From Candidatus Bathyarchaeota archaeon (GTDB lineage: Archaea > Thermoproteota > Bathyarchaeia > TCS64), in contig DAOVEE010000115.1 of the NCBI GenBank assembly GCA_030669135.1, positions 1-5,952 of the forward strand: a DNA stretch of 5,952 nt. Reading direction: 5' to 3'. Position 1 is the stretch's first letter. The number at the start of each line of letters is the position of its first letter. This document shows positions 1 through 5,799 of the stretch, piece after piece. The position numbers were made by a program, and so were the translations under genes. The notes beneath the pieces were generated by a model. The model searched no databases. It was not told the DNA's origin and saw nothing but the letters and a program-made list of their open reading frames with translations.

Positions 1-208
1 CCTCAGTGAGAACGTGACCTGCTCGATCCATAGGGATGGCGTAGCCGTGGGGAACATAACGAAGGAGGTGAACGTCGCCCCTGACAGCGAGGCGGTGTAC
101 GTCTTCCAGTACACACCCGACGAGCCCGGGGACTACGGCTACATGCTCACTTTGGATGGTACGCCTCTGAACGCCGACGACCCGTCTCCCACGCTGAAAG
201 TCCGATGA
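1..208 (+). CDS. C-terminal fragment of an Ig/CARDB-like beta-sandwich protein (5' end outside window)
   Basis: The reading frame is open from base 2 and ends at TGA 206-208, so the gene begins upstream and only about 68 residues are visible. They alternate short hydrophobic beta strands with turns: a 'DGVAVGNITKEVNV' strand pair, then 'PDSEAVYVFQYTP', then 'PGDYGYMLTLDG'. This order (charged strand, Pro-Gly/Asp-Ser turn, V-x-F strand, 'PGDY' turn, final strand ending in a DG) resembles the last repeat of CARDB or related Ig-like adhesion domains, which usually sit in secreted or surface proteins. That assignment is by pattern only. The first in-frame ATG (base 14) falls inside the domain and is not a likely start. 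There is no membrane anchor after the domain; the protein ends directly with it. The full architecture and function cannot be told from this fragment. Confidence 0.7.
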   Translation, partial: LSENVTCSIHRDGVAVGNITKEVNVAPDSEAVYVFQYTPDEPGDYGYMLTLDGTPLNADDPSPTLKVR

Positions 209-220
209 CCCGTGAGAGCT

Positions 221-247
221 AAGTAAACTTACAAAAAAATTTTCTAC
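221..247 (+). promoter_or_regulatory. AT-rich probable promoter of the GAF sensor gene
   Basis: The short gap after the upstream stop is strikingly AT-rich (a TAAACTT motif followed by a run of seven A and four T) inside a GC-rich region. TAAACTT at about 224-230 lies some 20-25 bases before the TTG start at 248, the right distance for an archaeal TATA box driving a leaderless transcript. No Shine-Dalgarno motif is visible, which agrees with a leaderless start. The exact box is uncertain. Confidence 0.35.
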
Positions 248-1540
248 TTGAAGTCATTATTTAAGGGCAGAAAGCCGAGACGTATTGGTGACTCCACCTT
301 GCAGCGCCTAGCCTTAGATGTCCTCCAGAGGCTGAACCGAGCCGAGACTCCAAACGAGGCCATCGAGCAGATACTGACCGCGGTCAAGGAGTTCACGGGC
401 GTCTCGGCGGTGGGGATCAGGCTCAGGGACGGCGACGACTACCCCTACTATTACTACGACGGGTTCAGCGACGTACACGTGGAGATGGAGAGCAGCCTCT
501 GCGGCTACGACGACGACGGGGACCTGATCAGGGACCGCGAGGGGAAGCCGGTCCTGGAGTGCATGTGCGGCCTCGTGATACAGGGACGCACGGACGGCTC
601 CAAACCCTTCTTCACGGAGGGCGGCAGCTTCCACTCGAACAACACGTCGGAGCTGCTGAACAACACCGCCGACGAAGACAGGCTCACCCACACGAGGAAC
701 GTCTGTAACGCCCAGGGCTACGAGTCGGTGGCGCTCATCCCATTACGCAGCAAGGACAGTATAATCGGGCTGCTTCAGCTCAACGACGAGGACGAAGGCA
801 GGTACACCGAGGAGATGATACTTTTCCTTGAGGGGCTTGGGGAGAGCATAGGCATAGCGCTCGCCCACATGAAGGAGGAGGCGTGGAGGAGGGACGCCGA
901 GGCGGAGCGTGAGAGGCTGCTCTACCGGTACAGGCTTAGGCTCAGGGAGCTCAACACACTGTACAACGTCTCCGAGCTGCTGGACAAGCCCGACCTTACC
1001 GTCGAGGAGGCTGTCCAGGGGATCGTTGAGCTTTTGCCGGCGGGTATGCAGTACCCTGAGGCCGCCGTCGCCCGCATCGTCGTGGAGGACAAGGAGTTCA
1101 AGACCGACGGGTTCAGGGAGACCGGGTGGCGCATCGAGTCGCCCATCAGGGTCTACGACAAGACGATGGGATCAGTCGAGGTCCACTACCGGGAGGAGAA
1201 GCCCGAGAGCTTCAACGGCCCCTTCCTCGATGAAGAGGTAAAGCTGCTCGACGCGGTCAGCGAGCAGGTGTTCAGGATACTCGAGCACAGGGAGAAGAGC
1301 GAGTGGCAGACTCAGCTCGACAGGTACGCGTTGATACTCAGCGACGAGGAGGTCCGGCACCTCCGGACCCTCGTCACCGAGGACATCTCCATAACCCAGA
1401 TGGACCAGGATGGGCTCGACTATCCGGACGTCCCTCAGGAGGGGAGCGAGCAGCTGGTGAAGAGCTGGCTGTACCTCAAGAATGTGCTTGATCTTAACTG
1501 GAAGCTGCTCTTGAAGCTGCAGAGCCTCCTCGGGGGCTAG
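248..1540 (+). CDS. Soluble dual GAF-domain sensor protein without kinase domain
   Basis: 430 residues with no signal peptide or membrane segment, so a cytosolic sensor. Residues about 20-207 form a GAF domain of the type often found in front of histidine kinases, with a long insertion: 'ECMCGLVIQGR', 'KPFFTEGGSFHSN', 'TRNVCNAQGYESVALIPLR', then 'IIGLLQLND'. Four cysteines lie in it (C85, C105, C107, C153). A charged helix at about 207-235, probably a coiled coil, leads to a second, more divergent GAF-like domain at about 236-346 ('LLPAGMQYPEAAVARIVV', 'MGSVEVHYREE', 'FLDEEVKLLDAVSEQV'). The last 80 residues are mostly helical and contain no H-box, ATPase motif, HTH or nucleotide-cyclase motif. 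The ligand is unknown. The start is TTG: an in-frame TAA at 224-226 limits the upstream extension and no ATG precedes the domain. The amidohydrolase begins 36 bases downstream, so co-transcription is possible. The GAF call is firm; the function is inferred. Confidence 0.88.
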   Translation: MKSLFKGRKPRRIGDSTLQRLALDVLQRLNRAETPNEAIEQILTAVKEFTGVSAVGIRLRDGDDYPYYYYDGFSDVHVEMESSLCGYDDDGDLIRDREGKPVLECMCGLVIQGRTDGSKPFFTEGGSFHSNNTSELLNNTADEDRLTHTRNVCNAQGYESVALIPLRSKDSIIGLLQLNDEDEGRYTEEMILFLEGLGESIGIALAHMKEEAWRRDAEAERERLLYRYRLRLRELNTLYNVSELLDKPDLTVEEAVQGIVELLPAGMQYPEAAVARIVVEDKEFKTDGFRETGWRIESPIRVYDKTMGSVEVHYREEKPESFNGPFLDEEVKLLDAVSEQVFRILEHREKSEWQTQLDRYALILSDEEVRHLRTLVTEDISITQMDQDGLDYPDVPQEGSEQLVKSWLYLKNVLDLNWKLLLKLQSLLGG

Positions 1541-1576
1541 CAGGCTTCAAGTATCGATGCCCCCGATTACTTACTC

Positions 1577-3187
1577 ATGGTTGCTCCAAGTGATCTCTGC
1601 GCCGACGTCGCCTTCGTTAACGGCAAGATCATCACGGTGGACGAGGACGACATCGTCGCCGAGGCCGTGGCGGTCAAAGGCGGATTGATACTCAGGGTGG
1701 GCTCAGACGACTACGTCGGCGAGGTCGTCGGCGAAGGCACGGAAGTGCGTGACCTCGGGGGCCGCACCATGATGCCTGGGCTCATCGACAGCCACATGCA
1801 CCCCGGCTCCTACGGCGTGTTCCTCGTCAGAGGAGTCCCCTGCGGCCCGGACGTGGACACGGTGCCCGGGCTCCTCCAACGCATAAAAGCCAGAGCCGAC
1901 GGCGCTCCACAGGGTAGCTGGCTGCTGGGGTACCGCCTCGATAACGTTAGGCTGGGAAGGTACCCGACGCGCTGGGAGTTGGACACGGTCACTCCGGAGA
2001 ACCCTCTCTATATTCAGAGGCGCGACGGTCACGTGGGCGTGGTCAACAGCCTAGCGCTGGAGGTCGCCGGGATAACGAAGGACACACCCGATCCGCCGCA
2101 CGGCAAGATCATGAGAGACGAGTCGGGGGTCCCCACAGGCGTCCTCCTTGAGGCCGCGAAGGACCCAGTCTACTCTAGGATACCCGAGCACACCTTGGAC
2201 GAGTACCTGCAGGGCCTCCCCCTAGTGGTCGAGGAGCTGGTAGCCAACGGCCTCACCACCATCCACGCCAGCATGACTGACTCTACGGAGTTCAAGGCGA
2301 TGCAGATCCTGCGGCGAACCGGCGGACTGGGAATCAGGCTCTGCGTCCACATGAGCGGCCGCGAGGAGGGGATGCTTGAGAGCCTCATCGCCTCAGGGAT
2401 ACAGACGCCGTTCGGGGACGAGTGGCTGAAGATCACCGAGATAGAGTGGGTCTACGACACCAGCACCAGCGGACGCACGGCCGCGTACAACGAGCCCTAC
2501 GTTGGGGAGCCAGACAACTACGGGATACTCCTATACGACTACGACGACATGGCCGACAGGGTGAGAAGGGCGCACCTCGCCGGCCTCAGGGTGGGGCTGG
2601 ACGGCATCGGGGACAGAGGCATCGGCCTGGCCCTCGACGCCTTAGAGGCGGCCCTCAAAGAGAAGCCGTGGCCGGATCACAGGCACAGGGTAGAGCACTG
2701 CTGCTACGTCACGCCCCCCATCCAGGACAGGCTGCTAGAGCTGGGAGTGATAGACGCGTCGGCGACCGGCTTCATACACGACCTGGGCGACGCCTACCAG
2801 AAGCACAGGGGCATGGAGGAGATGAGGTGGATGTGGCCCCACAGGACCCTCATAGACCGGGGCATCCCGGCGCCGGGGCACAGCGACTGCCCCGTCTGCA
2901 GCAGCAACCCGTGGCTCGGCATCTACGGCATGGTGACCCGCAGGAGCAGCGGCGGCGAGGTGCTATACGCCGGGGAGGGATGCACCCCATTGGAGGCCAT
3001 AAAGGCTTACACCATCGACGGCGCCTACGCCGCATACGAGGAGGCCGTCAAGGGAAGCATCGAGGAGGGGAAGCTGGCCGACCTGGTGACCGTGGACCGG
3101 GACCCGCTGACCATCGACCCACGGGACCTGAAGAACGTCAAGACGTTGATGACGATCATCCACGGAGAAGTTGTATACCACAAGTAG
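1577..3187 (+). CDS. YtcJ-type metal-dependent amidohydrolase (Amidohydro_3 family)
   Basis: 536 residues, the usual length of the family; cytosolic, with no signal peptide. The N-terminal beta part ('ADVAFVNGKIITVDEDD') leads to the metal-binding 'GLIDSHMH' (H73, H75). Next come 'RRDGHVGVVNS' (H152), K285 in 'WLKITEIEW' at the place of the bridging, often carboxylated lysine, 'HRVEHC' (H370, H374), 'PGHSDCPV' (D437, the strand-8 aspartate), and the closing 'GSIEEGKLADLVTVDRDP'. This family hydrolyses amide, ester or cyclic amide bonds; the substrate cannot be told from sequence. One departure: the usual HAIGDR motif reads 'LDGIGDRG', with Asp342 in place of the strand-5 histidine ligand. The protein is otherwise intact. 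ATG 1577 is chosen because the fold starts at once after it; no clear Shine-Dalgarno motif precedes it. The upstream sensor gene ends 36 bases before. Confidence 0.93.
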   Translation: MVAPSDLCADVAFVNGKIITVDEDDIVAEAVAVKGGLILRVGSDDYVGEVVGEGTEVRDLGGRTMMPGLIDSHMHPGSYGVFLVRGVPCGPDVDTVPGLLQRIKARADGAPQGSWLLGYRLDNVRLGRYPTRWELDTVTPENPLYIQRRDGHVGVVNSLALEVAGITKDTPDPPHGKIMRDESGVPTGVLLEAAKDPVYSRIPEHTLDEYLQGLPLVVEELVANGLTTIHASMTDSTEFKAMQILRRTGGLGIRLCVHMSGREEGMLESLIASGIQTPFGDEWLKITEIEWVYDTSTSGRTAAYNEPYVGEPDNYGILLYDYDDMADRVRRAHLAGLRVGLDGIGDRGIGLALDALEAALKEKPWPDHRHRVEHCCYVTPPIQDRLLELGVIDASATGFIHDLGDAYQKHRGMEEMRWMWPHRTLIDRGIPAPGHSDCPVCSSNPWLGIYGMVTRRSSGGEVLYAGEGCTPLEAIKAYTIDGAYAAYEEAVKGSIEEGKLADLVTVDRDPLTIDPRDLKNVKTLMTIIHGEVVYHK

Positions 3188-3192
3188 CGTGC

Positions 3193-3208
3193 CGGGGCCC
3201 CCTTCTTT
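3193..3208 (+). terminator. Possible T-rich transcription end after the amidohydrolase gene
   Basis: A GGGGCCCC palindrome at 3194-3201, just after the stop, is followed by a pyrimidine tract CCTTCTTT. Archaeal transcription often ends at such T-rich tracts. The palindrome has no loop, so this is not a classical hairpin terminator and the call is weak. Confidence 0.25.
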
Positions 3209-3235
3209 AAACCAGCGACGCGAGCAGCATCACTC

Positions 3236-3277
3236 ATAAATATTCTTTAGAGTCGGCGCCAGCTAAGGGTTTAAATG
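3236..3277 (+). promoter_or_regulatory. Two TATA-like boxes ahead of a non-coding structured element
   Basis: ATAAATAT (3236-3243) and TTTAAATG (3270-3277) are the two best archaeal TATA-like boxes in this gap. The second predicts a start of transcription near 3296-3300 on the plus strand, the exact outer edge of the inverted repeat that begins at 3299. No credible plus-strand protein follows: an ATG at 3295 gives only eight codons before TGA. The flanking genes converge on this gap, so neither needs a promoter here. Confidence 0.4.
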
Positions 3278-3298
3278 TAACTATCAGGCTAAAGATGA

Positions 3299-3392
3299 GA
3301 GTCTCTCTGGAAGCCATGTGAATTTCATGGTATTGCCATTGTTTTTCCTTCCAGCCAGAGAGGCTCAGCCCCCAATGCTGACGCGTGGGGCT
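3299..3392 (+). ncRNA. Candidate structured RNA: 12-bp closing stem plus abutting hairpin
   Basis: Bases 3299-3310 (GAGTCTCTCTGG) pair with 3355-3366 (CCAGAGAGGCTC) along 12 positions with a single G-U wobble. The 44-base interior holds a 5-bp hairpin (CCATG 3314-3318 with CATGG 3326-3330) and a T-run at 3342-3346. ATGG at 3327-3330 could instead pair with CCAT at 3336-3339. Directly after the long stem, AGCCCC (3367-3372) pairs with GGGGCT (3387-3392) as a 6-bp stem with a 14-base loop. The element sits 3' of both convergent genes, so it may be a bidirectional 3'-end structure, a small RNA, or a remnant of a short element with terminal inverted repeats. I recognise no known RNA family; C/D boxes and a tRNA fold are absent. 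Confidence 0.4.
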
Positions 3393-3404
3393 CCGTATGG
3401 GCTT

Positions 3405-4187
3405 CTAGCTGGGCGGGGGAGTCGTCGTGGTCTTTCTCTCCGACCGCTCCCAGTAGTACTCGTAGAGATCCGTCGCCCACCTGTGGACCTCCGGGTCGTC
3501 TGAGACGAAGCCCCTGTAGTCTATGCGGCCGTCGGCGCCCGGGAAGCAGATGCCAGCGACCCCCTTCTCTGAGACGGCCATGAACACGTTCACCTGGTCG
3601 ATGACTTTGTTGCGGAACTGCCTCGACCGGAGGGCTTCCCGTAGGATCGGTCCGTTGTCGAACTCCGGCGGTACGACGATGTCCCTGGGCTCGAGGAGCC
3701 TGAACTCGACGCCTCTCTGCAGGGCGTCCTCCATGACGGGGATCGCCGTCAGGATGTACCGGTCCGTCATCCGCCAGACGTACTCCTCCGCATCCTTGAA
3801 CGCCTGCTCGATCCTGTGGAAGATCACCATGACGTCGTCCACGTAGGTGCATGGCTCCAGCTCCCCGATGCGGGCGACGAACTCCGGGGGCAGCCGCGTC
3901 ACGTCGTGGGTCCTGAAGTAGTCCCTGTGGCCGCAGGTGAACCGGAAGCCCCGCAACTGGTTGAGGGACATGAGCCCGTAAGGCGTGAGGTGATGGTTGC
4001 CCTCCGGGTCCTTGCGCGTCAGCCCAGCGTTGCCGAGCCTGGAGAGGTGGCGGCTCGTCTCCTGGGTCGTGAGGCCCAGCTCCCGGGAGAGGCTGGTCAC
4101 GGTGAGGGGAGTCTCCTTCAACGTGTACAGTATCCTCAGACGGTCCTCGTTGGAGAACTCGAAGAAGACTTCGCAAAGGGTCTCCAA
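3405..4187 (-). CDS. FilR1-type winged-helix transcriptional regulator (DUF1724 domain)
   Basis: 260 residues, the normal length for this mainly archaeal family. Residues about 7-72 form an ArsR-like winged helix: 'FSNEDRLRILYTL', the HTH 'TVTSLSRELGLTTQETSRHLSRL' and a wing 'GLTRKDPEGNHHLTPYG'. Residues about 115-250 match the DUF1724/FilR1 ligand-binding half: 'AEEYVWRMTDRYI', 'RGVEFRLLEPRDI', 'VFMAVSEKGVAGICFP', and the closing 'DPEVHRWATDLYEYYWERSE'. The tail 'RKTTTTPPPS' is low complexity. It probably binds DNA as a dimer; ligand and targets are unknown (family knowledge and inference). The start is TTG at 4187: an in-frame stop lies seven codons upstream with no ATG between, and GAGG sits eight bases ahead of the TTG. 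It is transcribed away from the small gene at 4302, an arrangement that suits autoregulation or control of that neighbour. Its 3' end faces the amidohydrolase gene. Confidence 0.9.
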   Translation of the reverse strand: METLCEVFFEFSNEDRLRILYTLKETPLTVTSLSRELGLTTQETSRHLSRLGNAGLTRKDPEGNHHLTPYGLMSLNQLRGFRFTCGHRDYFRTHDVTRLPPEFVARIGELEPCTYVDDVMVIFHRIEQAFKDAEEYVWRMTDRYILTAIPVMEDALQRGVEFRLLEPRDIVVPPEFDNGPILREALRSRQFRNKVIDQVNVFMAVSEKGVAGICFPGADGRIDYRGFVSDDPEVHRWATDLYEYYWERSERKTTTTPPPS

Positions 4188-4204
4188 GGTCGTTTCCTCA
4201 CAAT

Positions 4205-4237
4205 GTTATATCCTAACTCTGCAGCAACGATATTAAA
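4205..4237 (-). promoter_or_regulatory. Promoter of the winged-helix regulator with a small palindrome
   Basis: On the minus strand CTTTAATAT (plus coordinates 4229-4237) is a good TATA-like box. It would place the transcript start near 4205-4210, about 20 bases before the TTG start, leaving room for the GAGG ribosome site. A GTTA-N5-TAAC inverted repeat lies at 4205-4217, over the predicted start of transcription, where a repressor such as the gene's own product could bind. The palindrome has only 4-bp arms and could be chance. Confidence 0.4.
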
Positions 4238-4301
4238 GCCCCTACAATACACGTTGGGAGCCCTTATGACCATCCCCTGAGGCTTACTGTGTGTGAAGTA
4301 G

Positions 4302-4529
4302 TTGAGGCACTCGTTCTCGGTTGAGCTGAAGTCCAAGAAGCACCTGCACCAGCTGATGTTGTCGAAGGAGCCCCACGGCGGCGTCTTCTTCGAGGGGGAG
4401 CTGGGTGAGATAAGCGAGCTAGAGTTCATAGAAGGGAAGGTCCTGGTCGTTACCGGGGCCAACGGGACGCTTAGGATAGACATCTGCGAATCAAAGCTCA
4501 TCGGAGGCCTAACGAAGAGCGAGACTTAG
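4302..4529 (+). CDS. Small conserved-looking protein of unknown function (75 aa)
   Basis: The frame has the same codon style as its neighbours (mostly G/C third positions, AGG arginine, ATA isoleucine), which supports coding. The protein is soluble, with an N-terminal helix rich in Lys/His ('VELKSKKHLHQLMLSKEPHG'), then probable beta strands 'GVFFEGELGEI', 'LEFIEGKVLVVTG', 'GTLRIDICES'. The composition suggests a small alpha/beta fold; I do not recognise a named family and give no function. The start is uncertain: an in-frame TAG at 4299-4301 directly precedes TTG 4302, and the next ATG is at 4356, inside the helix. No clear Shine-Dalgarno motif precedes the TTG. The gene is divergent from the winged-helix regulator, which makes it a plausible target of it. 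It ends at TAG 4527-4529, 85 bases before the membrane-protein gene. Confidence 0.7.
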   Translation: MRHSFSVELKSKKHLHQLMLSKEPHGGVFFEGELGEISELEFIEGKVLVVTGANGTLRIDICESKLIGGLTKSET

Positions 4530-4567
4530 GCTACTATGAAGGCTCCTGCGGCCCCACCATCAAAGCT

Positions 4568-4588
4568 GAATAGATCTTATGAATAGAT
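4568..4588 (+). promoter_or_regulatory. Promoter region with duplicated GAATAGAT before the membrane acyltransferase gene
   Basis: GAATAGAT occurs twice, at 4568-4575 and 4581-4588, with a 13-base period, around a TATA-like CTTATGAATA (about 4576-4585). The box lies roughly 30 bases before ATG 4615, as expected for an archaeal promoter with a very short leader. The perfect direct repeat overlapping the box could be a regulator site. Confidence 0.4.
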
Positions 4589-4614
4589 ACGTGTAACACC
4601 TACAAGGCGATCAC

Positions 4615-5790
4615 ATGGGTTCATCGACGCTACAGGAAACCGTCTCCGACGCCAAGGCGAGGTTCCCGCGGCTTAGCTTCATAGACTTCACTAGGGGCAT
4701 AGTGATGGCCGTCATGGCGTGGGACCACGTCTCCAACTTCTGGAGCCAGCACCACCACGGCGGCGAGGGCATACTTGGGCGTGCGCCAACTTTCCTGAAC
4801 ACGACCTGGTTCCTGGAGAGGTTCGTGAGTCACTTCTGTGCACCCACCTTCATCTTCTTGGCGGGGACGGTGCTCGCCATCTCGGCGGCTAAGAGGCTCG
4901 AGAGGGGGGAGAGCGAGAAGGACGTGACCCTACACTTCATCAAGAGAGGGCTTGTGCTCCTCTTCCTTGAGGCCTTCTTCGTGTCGCCCGCGTTCAGCAT
5001 GCCTTGGACGTACTTCGGCGTCATAGCGTGCATAGGCGTCTGCCTAGTCATCTTCAGCGTCGCCCGTAGGCTGCCTTGGAAGGTGATACTGGCGCTGAGC
5101 CTCGTCATCGTGCTGAACCACCAGTTCCTGGACCTGAGCTTCATACCGGCGGAGCCCAACTGGGGGTGGTACCTCCGCGTAATACTGCATGAGCCCAACT
5201 ACGATAGGTGGCCATACTCTGGGTTATACCCCATAATACCCTGGGTCGGCGTCATGGGCTTAGGGTGGAGCCTCGGCAGCTACCTCTACGGCAAGGACAT
5301 GGAGCAGGTGAAGAGGCTGAAGATGCCTTTCACCGTCGGGGGCGCCGCCTCCATCGTGCTCTTCTTCGTGGTGCGTTGGCTCAACGGCTTCGGCAACCTG
5401 CTCCCCCGTAGAGGCAGCACCCTCATCGACTGGCTCTACGTGAGCAAGTACCCGCCCAGCGTCGCGTTCCTCCTATGGACCCTGGGGATGATGCTTCTCT
5501 TCATGGCGCTGGGCCTCCCCATCCAGGAGCAGCCGTGGTTCAAGGGAGGGCTATCCGGCGCGCTGCTCACATTTGGCAGGAACCCCCTGTTCTTCTACGT
5601 GACCCACCTGTGGCTCTACAGGCTGCAGTGGCCCGACTACGCGCCGAGGAGATACGTGCCACCTTTCTACCGGTCCCTCCCGGAGTCCCTCGTGTTCTGG
5701 GCTGTGGGGCTTGTCGTGCTTTGGCAGCTGTGCATCAGGTACGAGAGGCTGAAGAGGAAGTACCCGAAGCCCATACTCCAGTACATATAG
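4615..5790 (+). CDS. Polytopic DUF1624/HGSNAT-like membrane acyltransferase
   Basis: 391 residues, typical of the family. After a short soluble N-terminus comes the family signature 'FPRLSFIDFTRGIVMAVMAWDHVSNF' in two parts: 'SFIDFTRGI' (D24, R27, G28) and 'WDHVSNF' (D37, H38). Further family features are 'FVSHFCAPTFIFLAGT' (about 70-85), 'GLYPIIPWVGVMGLGW' (203-218), 'YPPSVAFLLWTLGMM' (279-293) and 'FGRNPLFFYVTHLWLY' (320-335). About nine or ten hydrophobic segments are visible, so it is an integral membrane protein. Related heparan-alpha-glucosaminide N-acetyltransferases move acetyl groups across a membrane to an amino sugar; many DUF1624 members have no proven substrate, so modification of a surface glycan is inference. 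ATG 4615 is preceded by a weak AAGGCGA and a TATA-like box. It ends in TAG followed at once by two in-frame TGA codons, and the next gene starts 9 bases on. Confidence 0.88.
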   Translation: MGSSTLQETVSDAKARFPRLSFIDFTRGIVMAVMAWDHVSNFWSQHHHGGEGILGRAPTFLNTTWFLERFVSHFCAPTFIFLAGTVLAISAAKRLERGESEKDVTLHFIKRGLVLLFLEAFFVSPAFSMPWTYFGVIACIGVCLVIFSVARRLPWKVILALSLVIVLNHQFLDLSFIPAEPNWGWYLRVILHEPNYDRWPYSGLYPIIPWVGVMGLGWSLGSYLYGKDMEQVKRLKMPFTVGGAASIVLFFVVRWLNGFGNLLPRRGSTLIDWLYVSKYPPSVAFLLWTLGMMLLFMALGLPIQEQPWFKGGLSGALLTFGRNPLFFYVTHLWLYRLQWPDYAPRRYVPPFYRSLPESLVFWAVGLVVLWQLCIRYERLKRKYPKPILQYI

Positions 5791-5799
5791 TGATGAGGT

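Noticed and set aside
2422..3210. Long open frame inside the amidohydrolase gene, same strand, other frame
   Set aside because: Its translation is very rich in Arg, Gly and His and low in hydrophobic residues, as expected for a shifted reading of a GC-rich gene; the amidohydrolase frame carries all the conserved motifs.
3286..3330. 14-codon minus-strand frame in the convergent gap, with a purine-rich stretch upstream
   Set aside because: Too short and without any supporting pattern; the purine stretch is part of the inverted-repeat interior.
3291..3366. C/D-box guide RNA
   Set aside because: AAGATGAG near 3292 resembles a C box only loosely, and no D box (CTGA) is found at the expected distance.
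3318..3503. 61-codon plus-strand frame starting at GTG inside the structured element
   Set aside because: The start is hydrophobic but the rest is Arg/Pro-rich antisense to the regulator's C-terminus, and there is no ribosome site.
3325..4176. 283-codon open frame on the minus strand overlapping the regulator
   Set aside because: It is a shifted reading of the regulator, rich in Pro, Gly and Arg with no domain pattern, while the 3405-4187 frame shows a complete winged helix and DUF1724 half.
4136..4501. 121-codon minus-strand frame opposite the small protein
   Set aside because: It is antisense to a frame with host-like codon use and overlaps the regulator's start and promoter; its Ser-rich composition is typical of a shadow frame.
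4536..4586. 16-residue frame (starting MKAPAAPP) before the acyltransferase gene
   Set aside because: No ribosome site, overlaps the promoter repeat, and its composition is uninformative.
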